The notes under the pieces: model-generated
What the model saw: the letters and a program-made list of their open reading frames with translations, nothing else
What the model was told of the DNA's origin: nothing
The model's database searches: none
In this document: piece after piece, positions 51,275 through 60,215 of the stretch
Layout of the letters: every line of letters begins with the position of its first letter
Numbering within the stretch: the stretch's first letter is position 1
Program-made: the position numbers and the translations under genes
NCBI RefSeq assembly: GCF_000519305.1
Contig: NZ_JAFG01000010.1
Coordinates: forward strand, 85,328 to 149,327
DNA length: 64,000 nt
Direction: 5' to 3'
Origin: Mesorhizobium ciceri WSM4083
GTDB taxonomy: Bacteria > Pseudomonadota > Alphaproteobacteria > Rhizobiales > Rhizobiaceae

Positions 51275-51610
51275 TCAGCCGCAGACGCGGACCTCTTCGA
51301 TCACCCTGTGGTGATGGCGCCAATGCTTGACCAGTTCGATATGGCAGCGGTGATGCCGGTGATGGCGGCGATATTCGCCGTACCGGTATTCGCCATTGTC
51401 ATACTGAACGTTCTGGTCGCCATCATACTGATTGTCATAATGGCGATCGCGGTGATGACGGCGAACAACGATCCCACTATCGGAATCGTCATCCGGCAAA
51501 TAGCGGTCGCCATTGTCGGACTGGATGGTCACGCTTGCCGCCTGCGTCGGCACAGTGATCGCCGCTGTCGCGGCCAATGCCAACAGGGAAGCCAGAATCA
51601 GCTTTTTCAT
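51275..51610 (-). CDS. Small secreted His/Arg-rich protein
   Basis: A 111-residue protein starting at ATG 51610, with AGGAGG nearby upstream. Residues 1-24 are a signal peptide (Met-Lys-Lys, then Leu-Ile-Leu-Ala-Ser-Leu-Leu-Ala-Leu, cleaved after Thr-Gln-Ala). The mature part has Asp-rich and Tyr/Asn-rich stretches and several His-His/Arg clusters; two Cys lie near its C-terminus. Metal or nucleic-acid binding is possible, but no family is recognised. It has its own terminator. Confidence 0.7.
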   Translation of the reverse strand: MKKLILASLLALAATAAITVPTQAASVTIQSDNGDRYLPDDDSDSGIVVRRHHRDRHYDNQYDGDQNVQYDNGEYRYGEYRRHHRHHRCHIELVKHWRHHHRVIEEVRVCG

Positions 51611-51672
51611 CTCGTCCTCCTGCGTGTTCAAGACATGTTAACTCGCGGAAGAACCGGGCGTTCCGCTTAGTT

Positions 51673-52521
51673 TTACACACTTTGCGACGCGGAAGACATC
51701 AAGGCGTTATCGTCCACCCGCTCCAGGCGCACGAAGGCCGTCAGCGGCAGGTGGTCGGAGGCAACGCGTGACAGCGGCGTGTCATGCGCATCGATGGCGG
51801 CAATCATGCCATGCCGGTTGGCCATGATCCGGTCGAGTGCCAGCAGCGGCAGGTTCGACGGGAAGGTGGGGACCGCCGGCGGCTGCGGGCCGAACGTCGC
51901 ATGCAGCGTGTTGAGAGCGGAGCGGTTGCCAAGCCGCCATTCGTTGAGGTCGCCGAGCAGCAAGGTCGGTCTTTCGTCCGGGCTGTTCATCAGGTCGAGC
52001 ACGACGCGCGCCTGCTGGGAGCGCGAGCGGCGCAGCAGGCCAAGATGGGCGGCGATGATGCGCAGCGTCCGGCTTCCATCGAGGTCGATCTCCGCCACCA
52101 CCGCGCCGCGCGGCTCCAGCCCCGGAAGCTTGATCTGGTGCACGTCGCGAACGACGCCCTTCTTGAACAGCAAGACGTTGCCATGCCAGCCATGGCCCTT
52201 GCCGGTGGCCGAAATCGGCACCGGAACCAGGCCGGTTTCCCGTTCGAGCCGGGGCAGGTCGAGAAGCCCGTCACGGTCGCCGAAGCGGTTGTCGGCTTCC
52301 TGCAGCGCAATGACATCCGGATCGATTTCGCGGATGACGCGGATGATCCGCTCCGGGTCGAATTTCCTGTCGACGCCGATGCATTTGTGGACATTGTAGG
52401 AGGCGACCAGCGTGCCGGTGGTGGCTGTCGTCTTGAGTGCGGCGGCGTTGGCCTTCTGCATCCGGCGGTCACGAAGGGAGAGAAGCATGCTTGCCGGGAG
52501 GCTGCGTCCAATTCTGTGCAT
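51673..52521 (-). CDS. Endonuclease/exonuclease/phosphatase-family protein
   Basis: A protein of up to 282 residues with the metal-dependent phosphoesterase fold. Catalytic motifs are intact: Leu-Gln-Glu-Ala-Asp (about 73-77), Gly-Asp-Leu-Asn-Glu-Trp (about 190) and the C-terminal Ser-Asp-His-Leu-Pro-Leu. Substrate may be DNA, phospholipid or another phosphate ester; the sequence does not say. The start is uncertain: ATG at 52521, 52488 or 52461 all lack a strong ribosome-binding site. It lies just downstream of the cardiolipin synthase gene on the same strand, so the two may be an operon. Confidence 0.85.
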   Translation of the reverse strand: MHRIGRSLPASMLLSLRDRRMQKANAAALKTTATTGTLVASYNVHKCIGVDRKFDPERIIRVIREIDPDVIALQEADNRFGDRDGLLDLPRLERETGLVPVPISATGKGHGWHGNVLLFKKGVVRDVHQIKLPGLEPRGAVVAEIDLDGSRTLRIIAAHLGLLRRSRSQQARVVLDLMNSPDERPTLLLGDLNEWRLGNRSALNTLHATFGPQPPAVPTFPSNLPLLALDRIMANRHGMIAAIDAHDTPLSRVASDHLPLTAFVRLERVDDNALMSSASQSV

Positions 52522-52631
52522 CTCTGTGCTGCTCGTCCTCGCTGGCTTCAATTCAGAAGCAAGATATAGTCAAAATAGGCAATTTCGGCGCATGTTCCAT
52601 GACAGACGAGTTCCTCAAGCGCATCTCCGCC

Positions 52632-54095
52632 TTAGAGATAGGGTGAACCGAGCCACAATGCCCGGTCGAACAGCCGGATAAGAAACGGCCGGGCTCGCAA
52701 GGCTTCCAGCGTTACCGGCACGGCGGAGGCGATCGCCGACCCGATCCGCGCCTCGATCTCGCTGGCAAAGCCGGCATCGAGCACTTCCAGGTCGATCTCG
52801 AAATTCAGCCGCAGCGATCGGGCGTCAAGATTGGAAGAGCCGACATAGGCCCACACGCCGTCGATCGAAAGCAGCTTCGAATGGTCGAACGGTCCCTCGG
52901 TGCGCCAGACACGGCAATAGTGTTTGAGCACCTGATCGAACTGCGCCATCATCGCGCGGTCGACGAGGAAAAGATTGTTCACCGCCGGCACCACGATGTC
53001 GATTTCGACCCCGCGCCTGCCAGCGGTGATCAGCGCGCTGATCAGTTCCCGATCCGGGAGGAAATAGGGCGACATCACGCGTATCGACTTGCGGGCGACC
53101 GAGAATGCACCGATCAGCAGCTTGTGGTTGGTCTCGTTGCTGGCATCCGGGCCGGAAGCGACCGCCCGCACCATCATCGGTGCGCCTGGCGATGGCGACA
53201 GCGGGGCAATGCGCCAGGCGTCGCCCTTCAGCGCCTCGTTGGTGGCGAAGCGCCAGTCCTCGGCGGCGACCGAAAAGAGGTCGGCGACGATCGGACCGGT
53301 CACCCGGAAATGCGTGTCCCTGGCGCTGTTGGAGCCGGCGAATTCGGCGGAGAAGCCTTTGCGGATGTTCATGCCCCCGGTGAAGGCGGCGATGCCGTCG
53401 ACCACCAGGATCTTCCGGTGGGTCCTCAAATTGGCGTAGGGCAGGCGCAGGCCCATGACGATGTTGCCGTTGAAGACATCGGCGGGGATGTCGGCCTCGC
53501 GCAAATGCCCCAGGATGCTCGGCACGGAGTAGCGGGCGCCGACGGCATCGATCAGCACGCGGACGGTGACGCCGCGCCGGACGGCGCCGGCCAGCGCCTC
53601 GACGAAGAGCAGGCCGACGGCGTCATTGTCGAAAATATAGGTCTCGAGCAGGACGCTGCGCTCGGCGCCATCGATCGCCGCGCACATGGCGGCATAGGCC
53701 TCGTCGCCGGTCTCCAGCACATCGATTGCATTTCCAGGGTTGAGCGCGCGCCGCGCCACCCTGTCGCCGAGTGTCCGCAAGCCCGTGAACCGTTGCCCGT
53801 ACCGCTCGACGATCAGGGCCTCTTCGACGGCAACGTCGCGCTCATGCTTGGCGGACACAGCGCCGTCGGCAAACGGGCGCTGGGCGGTGATCGTGGCGCG
53901 GCGGATGCGGTTGATGCCGGCGACGGCATAGATCAGCACTCCGAGGATCGGGGACAGCACCATCACGCCGACCCAGCCGGTGGCGGCGCGGACATCTTCC
54001 TTGGTCATGACGGCATGGACGATGCCAGCCGTCGCCATCACCACTGAGATGATCGCCAGAATTTGCGGCCAGTGAGTCGCCAGGGTCTCCAACAT
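52632..54095 (-). CDS. cls: Cardiolipin synthase (phospholipase D superfamily)
   Basis: Makes cardiolipin from phosphatidylglycerol in the inner membrane. The 487-residue protein has two N-terminal membrane segments (about 10-55) and two phospholipase D motifs. The first is His-Arg-Lys-Ile-Leu-Val-Val-Asp and the second His-Ser-Lys-Leu-Leu-Ser-Ile-Asp, each followed by a Gly-Gly/Ser-Ser-Asn block. ATG 54095 is preferred because an upstream ATG at 54143 adds 16 residues before the first membrane segment. Confidence 0.9.
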   Translation of the reverse strand: MLETLATHWPQILAIISVVMATAGIVHAVMTKEDVRAATGWVGVMVLSPILGVLIYAVAGINRIRRATITAQRPFADGAVSAKHERDVAVEEALIVERYGQRFTGLRTLGDRVARRALNPGNAIDVLETGDEAYAAMCAAIDGAERSVLLETYIFDNDAVGLLFVEALAGAVRRGVTVRVLIDAVGARYSVPSILGHLREADIPADVFNGNIVMGLRLPYANLRTHRKILVVDGIAAFTGGMNIRKGFSAEFAGSNSARDTHFRVTGPIVADLFSVAAEDWRFATNEALKGDAWRIAPLSPSPGAPMMVRAVASGPDASNETNHKLLIGAFSVARKSIRVMSPYFLPDRELISALITAGRRGVEIDIVVPAVNNLFLVDRAMMAQFDQVLKHYCRVWRTEGPFDHSKLLSIDGVWAYVGSSNLDARSLRLNFEIDLEVLDAGFASEIEARIGSAIASAVPVTLEALRARPFLIRLFDRALWLGSPYL

Positions 54096-54584
54096 GCCGA
54101 GACTATCCAGCGAGCGATTGCAGAAGGCAATGCAGCCGGTCATGCCGCCGGATTGTGCGGGCCGCGTGTGCCCGGCCGGCCTCGCTAGTTGAGCTGACCT
54201 GCGGCAAAGGTACCGCTGACCGGCTTATGGCGTAACGAGCGAGCGGCACCCAAGGTGGCGCGCATGAAAATACTGCAACTCCCGGTTGGGATCCCGGCGG
54301 CCGCTCTCCGAACCGGCCGTGATACTGACCATATCGGCCCACAGCGCGGTGTTTTTCTGTATTATCCTGCAAAGTGCGGCGTCCGGATACAACCACAGCG
54401 GGCCGACGTTATGTGCTATTTTTGCTACATCTCGCAGCCTTGTTGCCTAAAAAGCCTATTTAGCGTCTGCTAAATAAATAATCGCTCACATATTCCATGA
54501 ATTTGTGAATAATCCACCGACGGCTAGGCCTTGGCTTGGTTAGCGCTCTGAAAAGGACGCTGGGGAAACGTTAGGGTGGGATTG
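54096..54584. promoter_or_regulatory. Divergent promoter region between cls and the type I secretion operon
   Basis: About 490 bp without a believable gene. Its right part is AT-rich against the high-GC background, as expected for a regulated promoter. It holds the 20-bp palindrome described separately. A 72-codon frame at 54255-54473 has odd composition and no supporting feature. Confidence 0.55.
54457..54476. promoter_or_regulatory. Palindromic operator candidate upstream of the secretion operon
   Basis: A perfect interrupted palindrome, TATTTAGC-GTCT-GCTAAATA, in the AT-rich part of the gap, about 110 bp before the TolC-type gene. It is a likely protein-binding site. The regulator is unknown; the ribbon-helix-helix protein of the same locus is one candidate. 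Confidence 0.6.
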
Positions 54585-56033
54585 ATGAATACGACAAACA
54601 TGTCGACCATAGGCAGGCGCCTTGGTCTTTTGATGGCGGCCACCATGCTGACCTGCGGGAGTGCTCACGCGCTCACACTCAAGGAGGCGATGGCTGTCGC
54701 GGTGGAATCCAATCCCGAGATTGGACAGGCGATCGAGAACCGCGAAGCAATCGAGTTCGAGTTGCGGCAGGCCAAGGGCCTTTACCTTCCCAGTGTCGAT
54801 GTCGAGGCATCGGCTGGCGTTCGCCGGCTCGACAATTCGTCCCGGCGCTCGCTTTCCATCGAAGACGATGCGCTCTATCCGGCTGAAACGGATCTCACCG
54901 TTTCGCAGACGCTTTACGATAGTGGCGCAAGGCGGGCCGAATTGAACCGCCAGGCATCGCGCGTCGACGGCGCTTCATTCCGGGTGCTGGAACGGTCCGA
55001 ATTCATCGGGCTGTCCGTTGTCCAGGACTACCTTGAGTATATGCTGCAGGCGTCGATCGTCTCCGAAGCGAAGAAAAATCTCGGTTTCCACCAGGCAATT
55101 CTTGGCGACATCCGGCAAGGCATCTCGGGCGGCGCGCTGAACGAGGCCGACCGGCAACAGGCCGAGGAACGGCTGTTCGCCGCCAAGGCGCGCATGCAGG
55201 AGGCGACCGAGGAACTGGAAGCGGCCAAGATCCGCTTCTTCAAAACCGTCGGAAAGCCACTGACCAGCCCTTCGAGGCCTGGCGATGTCTCGGCCGCACT
55301 CCCGCGCTCGCTCGACGACGCGATAGGGTTAGCGCGGGAAAGCAATCCGCGCGTACACATGGCCAACAGCGACATCGACGCGGCGGCCTCCCTCGTGGAC
55401 GCTGCGCGGGCAAAATTTGGCCCCTCCATCATCGCTGAAGGTCGGGCCCGGGCAGGAACCGACATTGACGGCGACGATGGCGACACCACCGACCTGCAGG
55501 CGCGCGTGGTCCTGCGCTGGAACCTCTACCGTGGTGGCATCGACAAGGCCAACGAGCAGGAACAGATCCGCCGCACCAGTGAACAGCGTCTCGCGCTGCA
55601 TCAGGTCCAGCGCGAAATCGAGGAAGCCGTTCGCACCTCCTGGGATCGCCGTTTCCGGCAAGCCGATCTGGCAAAGACCCTGAGGCAACAAGCCGCTGCC
55701 AATGAGAAGCTGGTTGCTTCCTATCGCGAGCAGTTCAAGGTCGGACAGCGCTCGTTGCTCGATGTGCTCGACGCGCAGAATACGCGGTTCAACACGGCAA
55801 CGCTGGCGGATACCGCGTCCTACGCATCGCTGTTTGCCCAGTACCGGCTTCTGGCCGCGACCGGACAGTTGCTGAAAACGATGAATCTCGAGCCGGCAAA
55901 GCAAGCGACAGCCTATGCGCGCACCGAGTTTGCAACACCGGAAACCGCGGACACCGAAACCTACGCGCGGACGCCATCGGAGCAGAAGAACGACCTGCCA
56001 TTCGATATTCTCGCCCCGGTGAGGAAGAAATAA
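54585..56033 (+). CDS. TolC-family outer-membrane channel of type I secretion system
   Basis: The outer-membrane tunnel for secretion. The 482-residue protein has a signal peptide (about 1-28, cleaved after Ala-His-Ala), then two outer-membrane-efflux repeats: Leu-Lys-Glu-Ala-Met-Ala-Val-Ala near 33 and Leu-Asp-Asp-Ala-Ile-Gly-Leu-Ala near 250. Arg/Gly motifs such as Tyr-Arg-Gly-Gly-Ile sit in the second half. ATG 54585 follows a GGGTGGGA run. It heads an operon with ABC and HlyD genes, so it serves the adhesin rather than the RND pump. Confidence 0.9.
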   Translation: MNTTNMSTIGRRLGLLMAATMLTCGSAHALTLKEAMAVAVESNPEIGQAIENREAIEFELRQAKGLYLPSVDVEASAGVRRLDNSSRRSLSIEDDALYPAETDLTVSQTLYDSGARRAELNRQASRVDGASFRVLERSEFIGLSVVQDYLEYMLQASIVSEAKKNLGFHQAILGDIRQGISGGALNEADRQQAEERLFAAKARMQEATEELEAAKIRFFKTVGKPLTSPSRPGDVSAALPRSLDDAIGLARESNPRVHMANSDIDAAASLVDAARAKFGPSIIAEGRARAGTDIDGDDGDTTDLQARVVLRWNLYRGGIDKANEQEQIRRTSEQRLALHQVQREIEEAVRTSWDRRFRQADLAKTLRQQAAANEKLVASYREQFKVGQRSLLDVLDAQNTRFNTATLADTASYASLFAQYRLLAATGQLLKTMNLEPAKQATAYARTEFATPETADTETYARTPSEQKNDLPFDILAPVRKK

Positions 56034-56072
56034 GACGACGCAAGGTCCAGCGAGCGTCCTGACGGGCAGATC

Positions 56073-58205
56073 GTGAACCAGCAACCCAACATCCTCTCCC
56101 CCAAGGAGGCGTTCAAGGCCTGCTTCTCGGCCGTTGCCGGATATCTCGGCAGGCCGAGCGCGGAGACCGTGCTGTTTGCCGGCGTGCCGCTCTCGGACAC
56201 GCGAATTGCGGTCGACGACATCAGGCACCTTGCCGAACGCATCGGCCTGGAAGTTACCGAGTTCAACCACCGCGATTTCCTCAGGGGGCGTATCGACCTG
56301 CCGGCAATCGTCTTTCGGGTCAGCCAATTGCCGGTTGCCCTGCTCGCTCTGGGCGAAGACGATGCGTATATCACCGCGCCCCAGGAAGACGGCCGCACCA
56401 CGATCGGCCGATCGGAACTGGCCGCCAGCTACATCAGCGGCGGCGCTTCCTTCTCGATCACCTATGCCAATGCCGCCGAGACCATGTCGGTCGGCTCGGC
56501 CGCCAGGATCGAGCGGAGACATTGGCTTACGGGGACGATGGGCGCTTTCTGGCGCACCTACTCGAAAGTTGTCCTGGCGGCGGTGTTCATCAATCTGCTG
56601 GCCATAGCCTCGCCGATCTTCACCATGAACGTCTACGACAGGATCCTGCCGAACAAGGCAATATCGACACTGTGGGTCCTGGCTCTCGGCATCGGTGCGG
56701 TCATACTGTTCGACCTGCTTTTGAAGACGGCCAGGGCTTCGCTCATCGACTATGCCGGGCGCAAGGCGGATCTCCGGATATCCTATCTGCTGTTCGAAAA
56801 AGTGCTGAACTCGTCGCTGTCGGCGCGCCCCGGCTCGACCGGTGAATACGCAAACAGGGTCACGCAGTATGAATTCGTCAGGGAGTTCTTCACCTCCAAC
56901 ACCATAAGCGTGTTCATCGACACGGCATTCGTCTTCGTCTTTCTCCTTGTGATCTATGCGATAGGCGGCTGGCTGGTGATCATACCGGCGCTGGCCTTCG
57001 TGATGTCCGTCATCGTCGGCCTGGTCACCCAGCGCCGCATCGGCAAGCGCGTCGCCGCCTCGATGAACGAAGCGTCGCAGCGCCAGGCCCTGCTGGTCGA
57101 ATCGATCTCCACGCTGGAGACCATCAAGTCGCTGCGCGCCGAGGCGTATCTGCTGCGAAAATGGGGAGAGCACTCCAAGAACGCCGCCAACACGTCCGAG
57201 AAGATCAAGCAGCTTTCGGCGGCGGCGGGCAACATCACCCAGTCCATACAGCAGCTGGTGACCGTCGCCCTGGTCGTGGCCGGCGCCTATGCCTTCTCGG
57301 AAGGGCATGTTTCGACAGGAGCAATCATAGGAACGGTGATGCTGGCGAGCAGGGCCGTGGCGCCGCTCGGCCAGATCGCCATAACGTTGTCCCGGTTCCG
57401 CCAGGCCATGCTCTCGCTGAGAATGGTGAACTCGATCATGGCTCAACCGGAAGATCGACCCGACACGGTGGGCTTCGTCAACCGCCCCATCCGCAAGGGG
57501 GCGATGGTGTTCAGGAATGTCGGGTTTGTCTATCCAGGCTCGGAAAACGAGGTTTTGACCGGCCTGAATTTCTCGGTCAAGCCCGGTGAGCGGATCGGCA
57601 TCATCGGCCGCATAGGATCGGGAAAGACGACGATGGGGCGGCTGATCGGCCGGCTCTTCCTGCCGACTTCCGGTGAGCTGCTGCTCGATGGGATCGACAT
57701 TCGCCAGTATCACCCGTCCGAGGTTCGCGCCGCGGTCGGCATCGTTGCGCAGGCCGGCGACCTGTTCTCGGGCACCATCAAGGAAAACCTCCTGATGGCA
57801 TGCCCCGAGGCTACGGACGAACAGATCATCGAAGCGGCAAAGGCGGCCGGCGTCGACGATTTCGTTTCACGCCACCCGCGCGGCTACGACATGAATGTCG
57901 GCGAGCGCGGCACCAATCTTTCCGGCGGCCAGAGGCAGACGGTGGCAATCGCACGCCTGCTGCTGACCAAACCGAAAATCGTCTTTCTGGACGAGCCGTC
58001 GGGCTCGATGGATCTCGCATCGGAACGCCAGTTGATCAAGCAGCTCAAGGTCGCCTTCGACCGCGACACCACGCTGATCGTCTCGACACATCGGTTCAGC
58101 ATGCTTGAACTGGCCGACCGCCTGATCGTTATCGAACAGGGCAAGATCGTGGCCGACGGACCGAAGGACCAAGTCATACAGGCGTTGCAGAAAACAAGCG
58201 CCTGA
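56073..58205 (+). CDS. Type I secretion ABC exporter with degenerate C39-like N-terminal domain (LapB/RtxB type)
   Basis: Inner-membrane ATP-driven exporter of the adhesin. In 710 residues, an N-terminal C39-peptidase-like domain (about 10-140) lacks the catalytic Cys, as in exporters of RTX adhesins where it docks substrate. Six membrane helices (about 160-440) and an ATPase domain follow. Walker A is Gly-Ser-Gly-Lys-Thr-Thr, the signature Leu-Ser-Gly-Gly-Gln-Arg-Gln, and Walker B Ile-Val-Phe-Leu-Asp-Glu-Pro. GTG start. It lies 39 bp after the TolC gene. Confidence 0.92.
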   Translation: MNQQPNILSPKEAFKACFSAVAGYLGRPSAETVLFAGVPLSDTRIAVDDIRHLAERIGLEVTEFNHRDFLRGRIDLPAIVFRVSQLPVALLALGEDDAYITAPQEDGRTTIGRSELAASYISGGASFSITYANAAETMSVGSAARIERRHWLTGTMGAFWRTYSKVVLAAVFINLLAIASPIFTMNVYDRILPNKAISTLWVLALGIGAVILFDLLLKTARASLIDYAGRKADLRISYLLFEKVLNSSLSARPGSTGEYANRVTQYEFVREFFTSNTISVFIDTAFVFVFLLVIYAIGGWLVIIPALAFVMSVIVGLVTQRRIGKRVAASMNEASQRQALLVESISTLETIKSLRAEAYLLRKWGEHSKNAANTSEKIKQLSAAAGNITQSIQQLVTVALVVAGAYAFSEGHVSTGAIIGTVMLASRAVAPLGQIAITLSRFRQAMLSLRMVNSIMAQPEDRPDTVGFVNRPIRKGAMVFRNVGFVYPGSENEVLTGLNFSVKPGERIGIIGRIGSGKTTMGRLIGRLFLPTSGELLLDGIDIRQYHPSEVRAAVGIVAQAGDLFSGTIKENLLMACPEATDEQIIEAAKAAGVDDFVSRHPRGYDMNVGERGTNLSGGQRQTVAIARLLLTKPKIVFLDEPSGSMDLASERQLIKQLKVAFDRDTTLIVSTHRFSMLELADRLIVIEQGKIVADGPKDQVIQALQKTSA

Positions 58206-58247
58206 CAAAACAGATGTTGCTGCATCCAATGCGTTGGGGCGTGGGAA

Positions 58248-59537
58248 ATGCTTGCCAGAGAAGACCGACCGCCGCTGTTTGCGTCGGCGTCCATATTCAT
58301 CATCGGAGCGCTCTTCGTCGTTTTTGTCGCCTGGGCGTCCTTTGCCGAAGTCGATGAGATCGCACGCGGCGACGGCAAGGTCATACCCGCTTCCAAGACC
58401 CAGATCATTCAGGCGAGTGAGGCCGGTGTCGTTCAGGAAATCGCCGTGACGATTGGCCAGGTCGTCAAGAAGAACGATCTCATCATCCGTCTGGACAACA
58501 CGCTCAACACGTCCAGTCTCGGCGAGCAGCAGGCCAAGGCGCGCGCGCTGGAAGTGCGCATAGCAAGGCTGAAATACGAACAGGCCGGCAATCTCTCGGG
58601 CCCATTTCCGTGCCCGCAGGACATCCAGTCGGTCGCTCCGCAAATCTGCGACAATGAACAGAAGCTGCTCATCGCCCGGCGCGGGAACTTCGACAACAAG
58701 CTGTCCGTGCTCAAGTCACGCCTTGACCAGCGCGAGAGGGAACTGGCTGAGGCGGTGGCCAATTCCGACCGTCTGACCAAAAACCTGGTCGTCAGCGACC
58801 AGGAGGCAAAACTGGTCGACGCGATGGTCAAGAAAGGTCTGATGGCAAGGACCGAGCAGCTCCGGGTGGAGCGCGAACAGACCGAACTCAACGGCCAGCT
58901 GAACCTTGCGGGCGAAACGATAAAGAAGATCAAATCGTCGATCACGGAAGCCCAGCTTCAGGTCGAGGAACTCGGCCTGCAATTGCAGCAGGAGGCGTTG
59001 GACGACCTGACCCAGGCGCTGGCGGAGCTTTCGGTGGTGGATGAGACCATAAGGGGAGCCACCGACAAGGTCGCGCGCACCGATATCCGTTCTCCCGTGG
59101 ATGGCATCGTCAACACGCTGGAGCTGAACACGGTAGGCGCCTTCGTCCAGCCTGGCGCCGTCGTGGCCGGCATCGTGCCGACCTCCGAGACGTTGCTGGT
59201 TGAGGCACGGGTCTCGCCAAGGGATGTCGCGTTCATCCGCCCCGATCAGGTAGCCCTTATCAAGGTCACCGCCTATGATTTCTCGATCTTTGGCGGCATC
59301 GAGGGCAAGGTCTCCAACATCACAGCCGACAGCCTGGTCGATCAGAAAACGGGGGAACCCTACTATCAGGTGCGTGTGGCGACGGACAAATCGACCCTTC
59401 AAAGAGACGGCAAGGCCTATTCGATCATTCCCGGAATGATCTGCTCGGTCGACATCAAGACCGGACGCAAGACGATCCTGCACTACCTCCTGAAGCCGAT
59501 CAACAAGGCGCGCGAGGAGGCGATGAGTGAGCGGTAG
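58248..59537 (+). CDS. Type I secretion membrane fusion protein (HlyD/LapC type)
   Basis: The periplasmic adaptor between the ABC exporter and TolC. The 429-residue protein has one N-terminal membrane segment (about 15-38), a lipoyl half-motif, a long helical hairpin (about 85-270) and a C-terminal beta-barrel. It ends Ile-Asn-Lys-Ala-Arg-Glu-Glu-Ala-Met-Ser-Glu-Arg. Its last 11 bases overlap the next gene. Family match is strong. Confidence 0.93.
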   Translation: MLAREDRPPLFASASIFIIGALFVVFVAWASFAEVDEIARGDGKVIPASKTQIIQASEAGVVQEIAVTIGQVVKKNDLIIRLDNTLNTSSLGEQQAKARALEVRIARLKYEQAGNLSGPFPCPQDIQSVAPQICDNEQKLLIARRGNFDNKLSVLKSRLDQRERELAEAVANSDRLTKNLVVSDQEAKLVDAMVKKGLMARTEQLRVEREQTELNGQLNLAGETIKKIKSSITEAQLQVEELGLQLQQEALDDLTQALAELSVVDETIRGATDKVARTDIRSPVDGIVNTLELNTVGAFVQPGAVVAGIVPTSETLLVEARVSPRDVAFIRPDQVALIKVTAYDFSIFGGIEGKVSNITADSLVDQKTGEPYYQVRVATDKSTLQRDGKAYSIIPGMICSVDIKTGRKTILHYLLKPINKAREEAMSER

Positions 59538-60168
59538 CGCCAGCCCTCGTCATTCCGATCGCGAGCGGCTGCTTCCGCCAGTTGCCGCGGAGGATTTCGG
59601 GCTGGAGTTTCGGGTTGTGGCGCGCGGCGGCATACGACGCGGCATCCGTTTGGAGCGGGCATTCTGGATGTCGCTGAAGCAGATGGCCGAAAGCAGGAAG
59701 TGCACGATCGGCATGCTCATCGACGAGATCGCCGAAAGCCAGGCACAGACAGGCAATTTGACATCCGCGATCCGGGTGGCCTGCATGCGTGGATTGGGTG
59801 ACGAAAACCTGACCCTGCGAAAGCTTGCATCGATCAACACCATCAACGCCATACTGGTCGCTTGCCCGTCTCCCGCCTTTGCCCTGGCTTCGTCGAAGAA
59901 GATCCTGTCGTTCAACGCGCCGTTCCAGCAATTGGTCAAACGCCAATTGCCGATCGCCCCAAGCGATGACGCACGGCACGACCTCAAGCTGGCGCTGGAC
60001 CTCAATGTGGCCGACATCTTTGCGCGGCTCGATGCCAATGGCGAATCGCCGGTGGCCACCGGTTTTGTCATCGGCGCGGGCGACCGTCGATACCGGGGAC
60101 AATTGAATGCGGTGCGGGCTCCGGTGCTCGAGCCGGAGCTGCTGATGGCGTTCGTCTTCGGCGGCTAG
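59527..60168 (+). CDS. Ribbon-helix-helix domain protein with PAS-like C-terminal region
   Basis: A 213-residue protein starting at GTG 59527, with GAGGAGG 6 bp upstream inside the HlyD gene. Residues about 28-88 match the ribbon-helix-helix (RHH_4-type) pattern: Gly-Ile-Arg-Leu-Glu-Arg-Ala-Phe-Trp, then helices with Ile-Gly-Met-Leu-Ile-Asp-Glu-Ile-Ala. The C-terminal half contains Pro-Ser-Pro-Ala-Phe-Ala-Leu-Ala ... Ile-Leu-Ser-Phe-Asn-Ala-Pro-Phe, reminiscent of PAS domains. It could be a DNA-binding regulator of the adhesin locus. The PAS call is tentative. Confidence 0.75.
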   Translation: MSGSASPRHSDRERLLPPVAAEDFGLEFRVVARGGIRRGIRLERAFWMSLKQMAESRKCTIGMLIDEIAESQAQTGNLTSAIRVACMRGLGDENLTLRKLASINTINAILVACPSPAFALASSKKILSFNAPFQQLVKRQLPIAPSDDARHDLKLALDLNVADIFARLDANGESPVATGFVIGAGDRRYRGQLNAVRAPVLEPELLMAFVFGG

Positions 60169-60189
60169 GGCAGTTCCCGGAATTGCCCT
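60167..60189. terminator. Hairpin between the convergent RHH and protease genes
   Basis: Arms AGGGCAGTT and AATTGCCCT (one G-T pair) with a 5-base loop overlap the stop of the RHH gene and lie before the stop of the minus-strand protease gene. It could terminate both. No T run follows. Confidence 0.45.
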
Positions 60190-60215
60190 GGATGCATCGC
60201 CAATCCGGCCGAAAC

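Noticed and set aside
54255..54473. 72-codon frame in the gap before the TolC-type gene
   Set aside because: Atypical composition, and it lies in an AT-rich control region with an operator-like palindrome.
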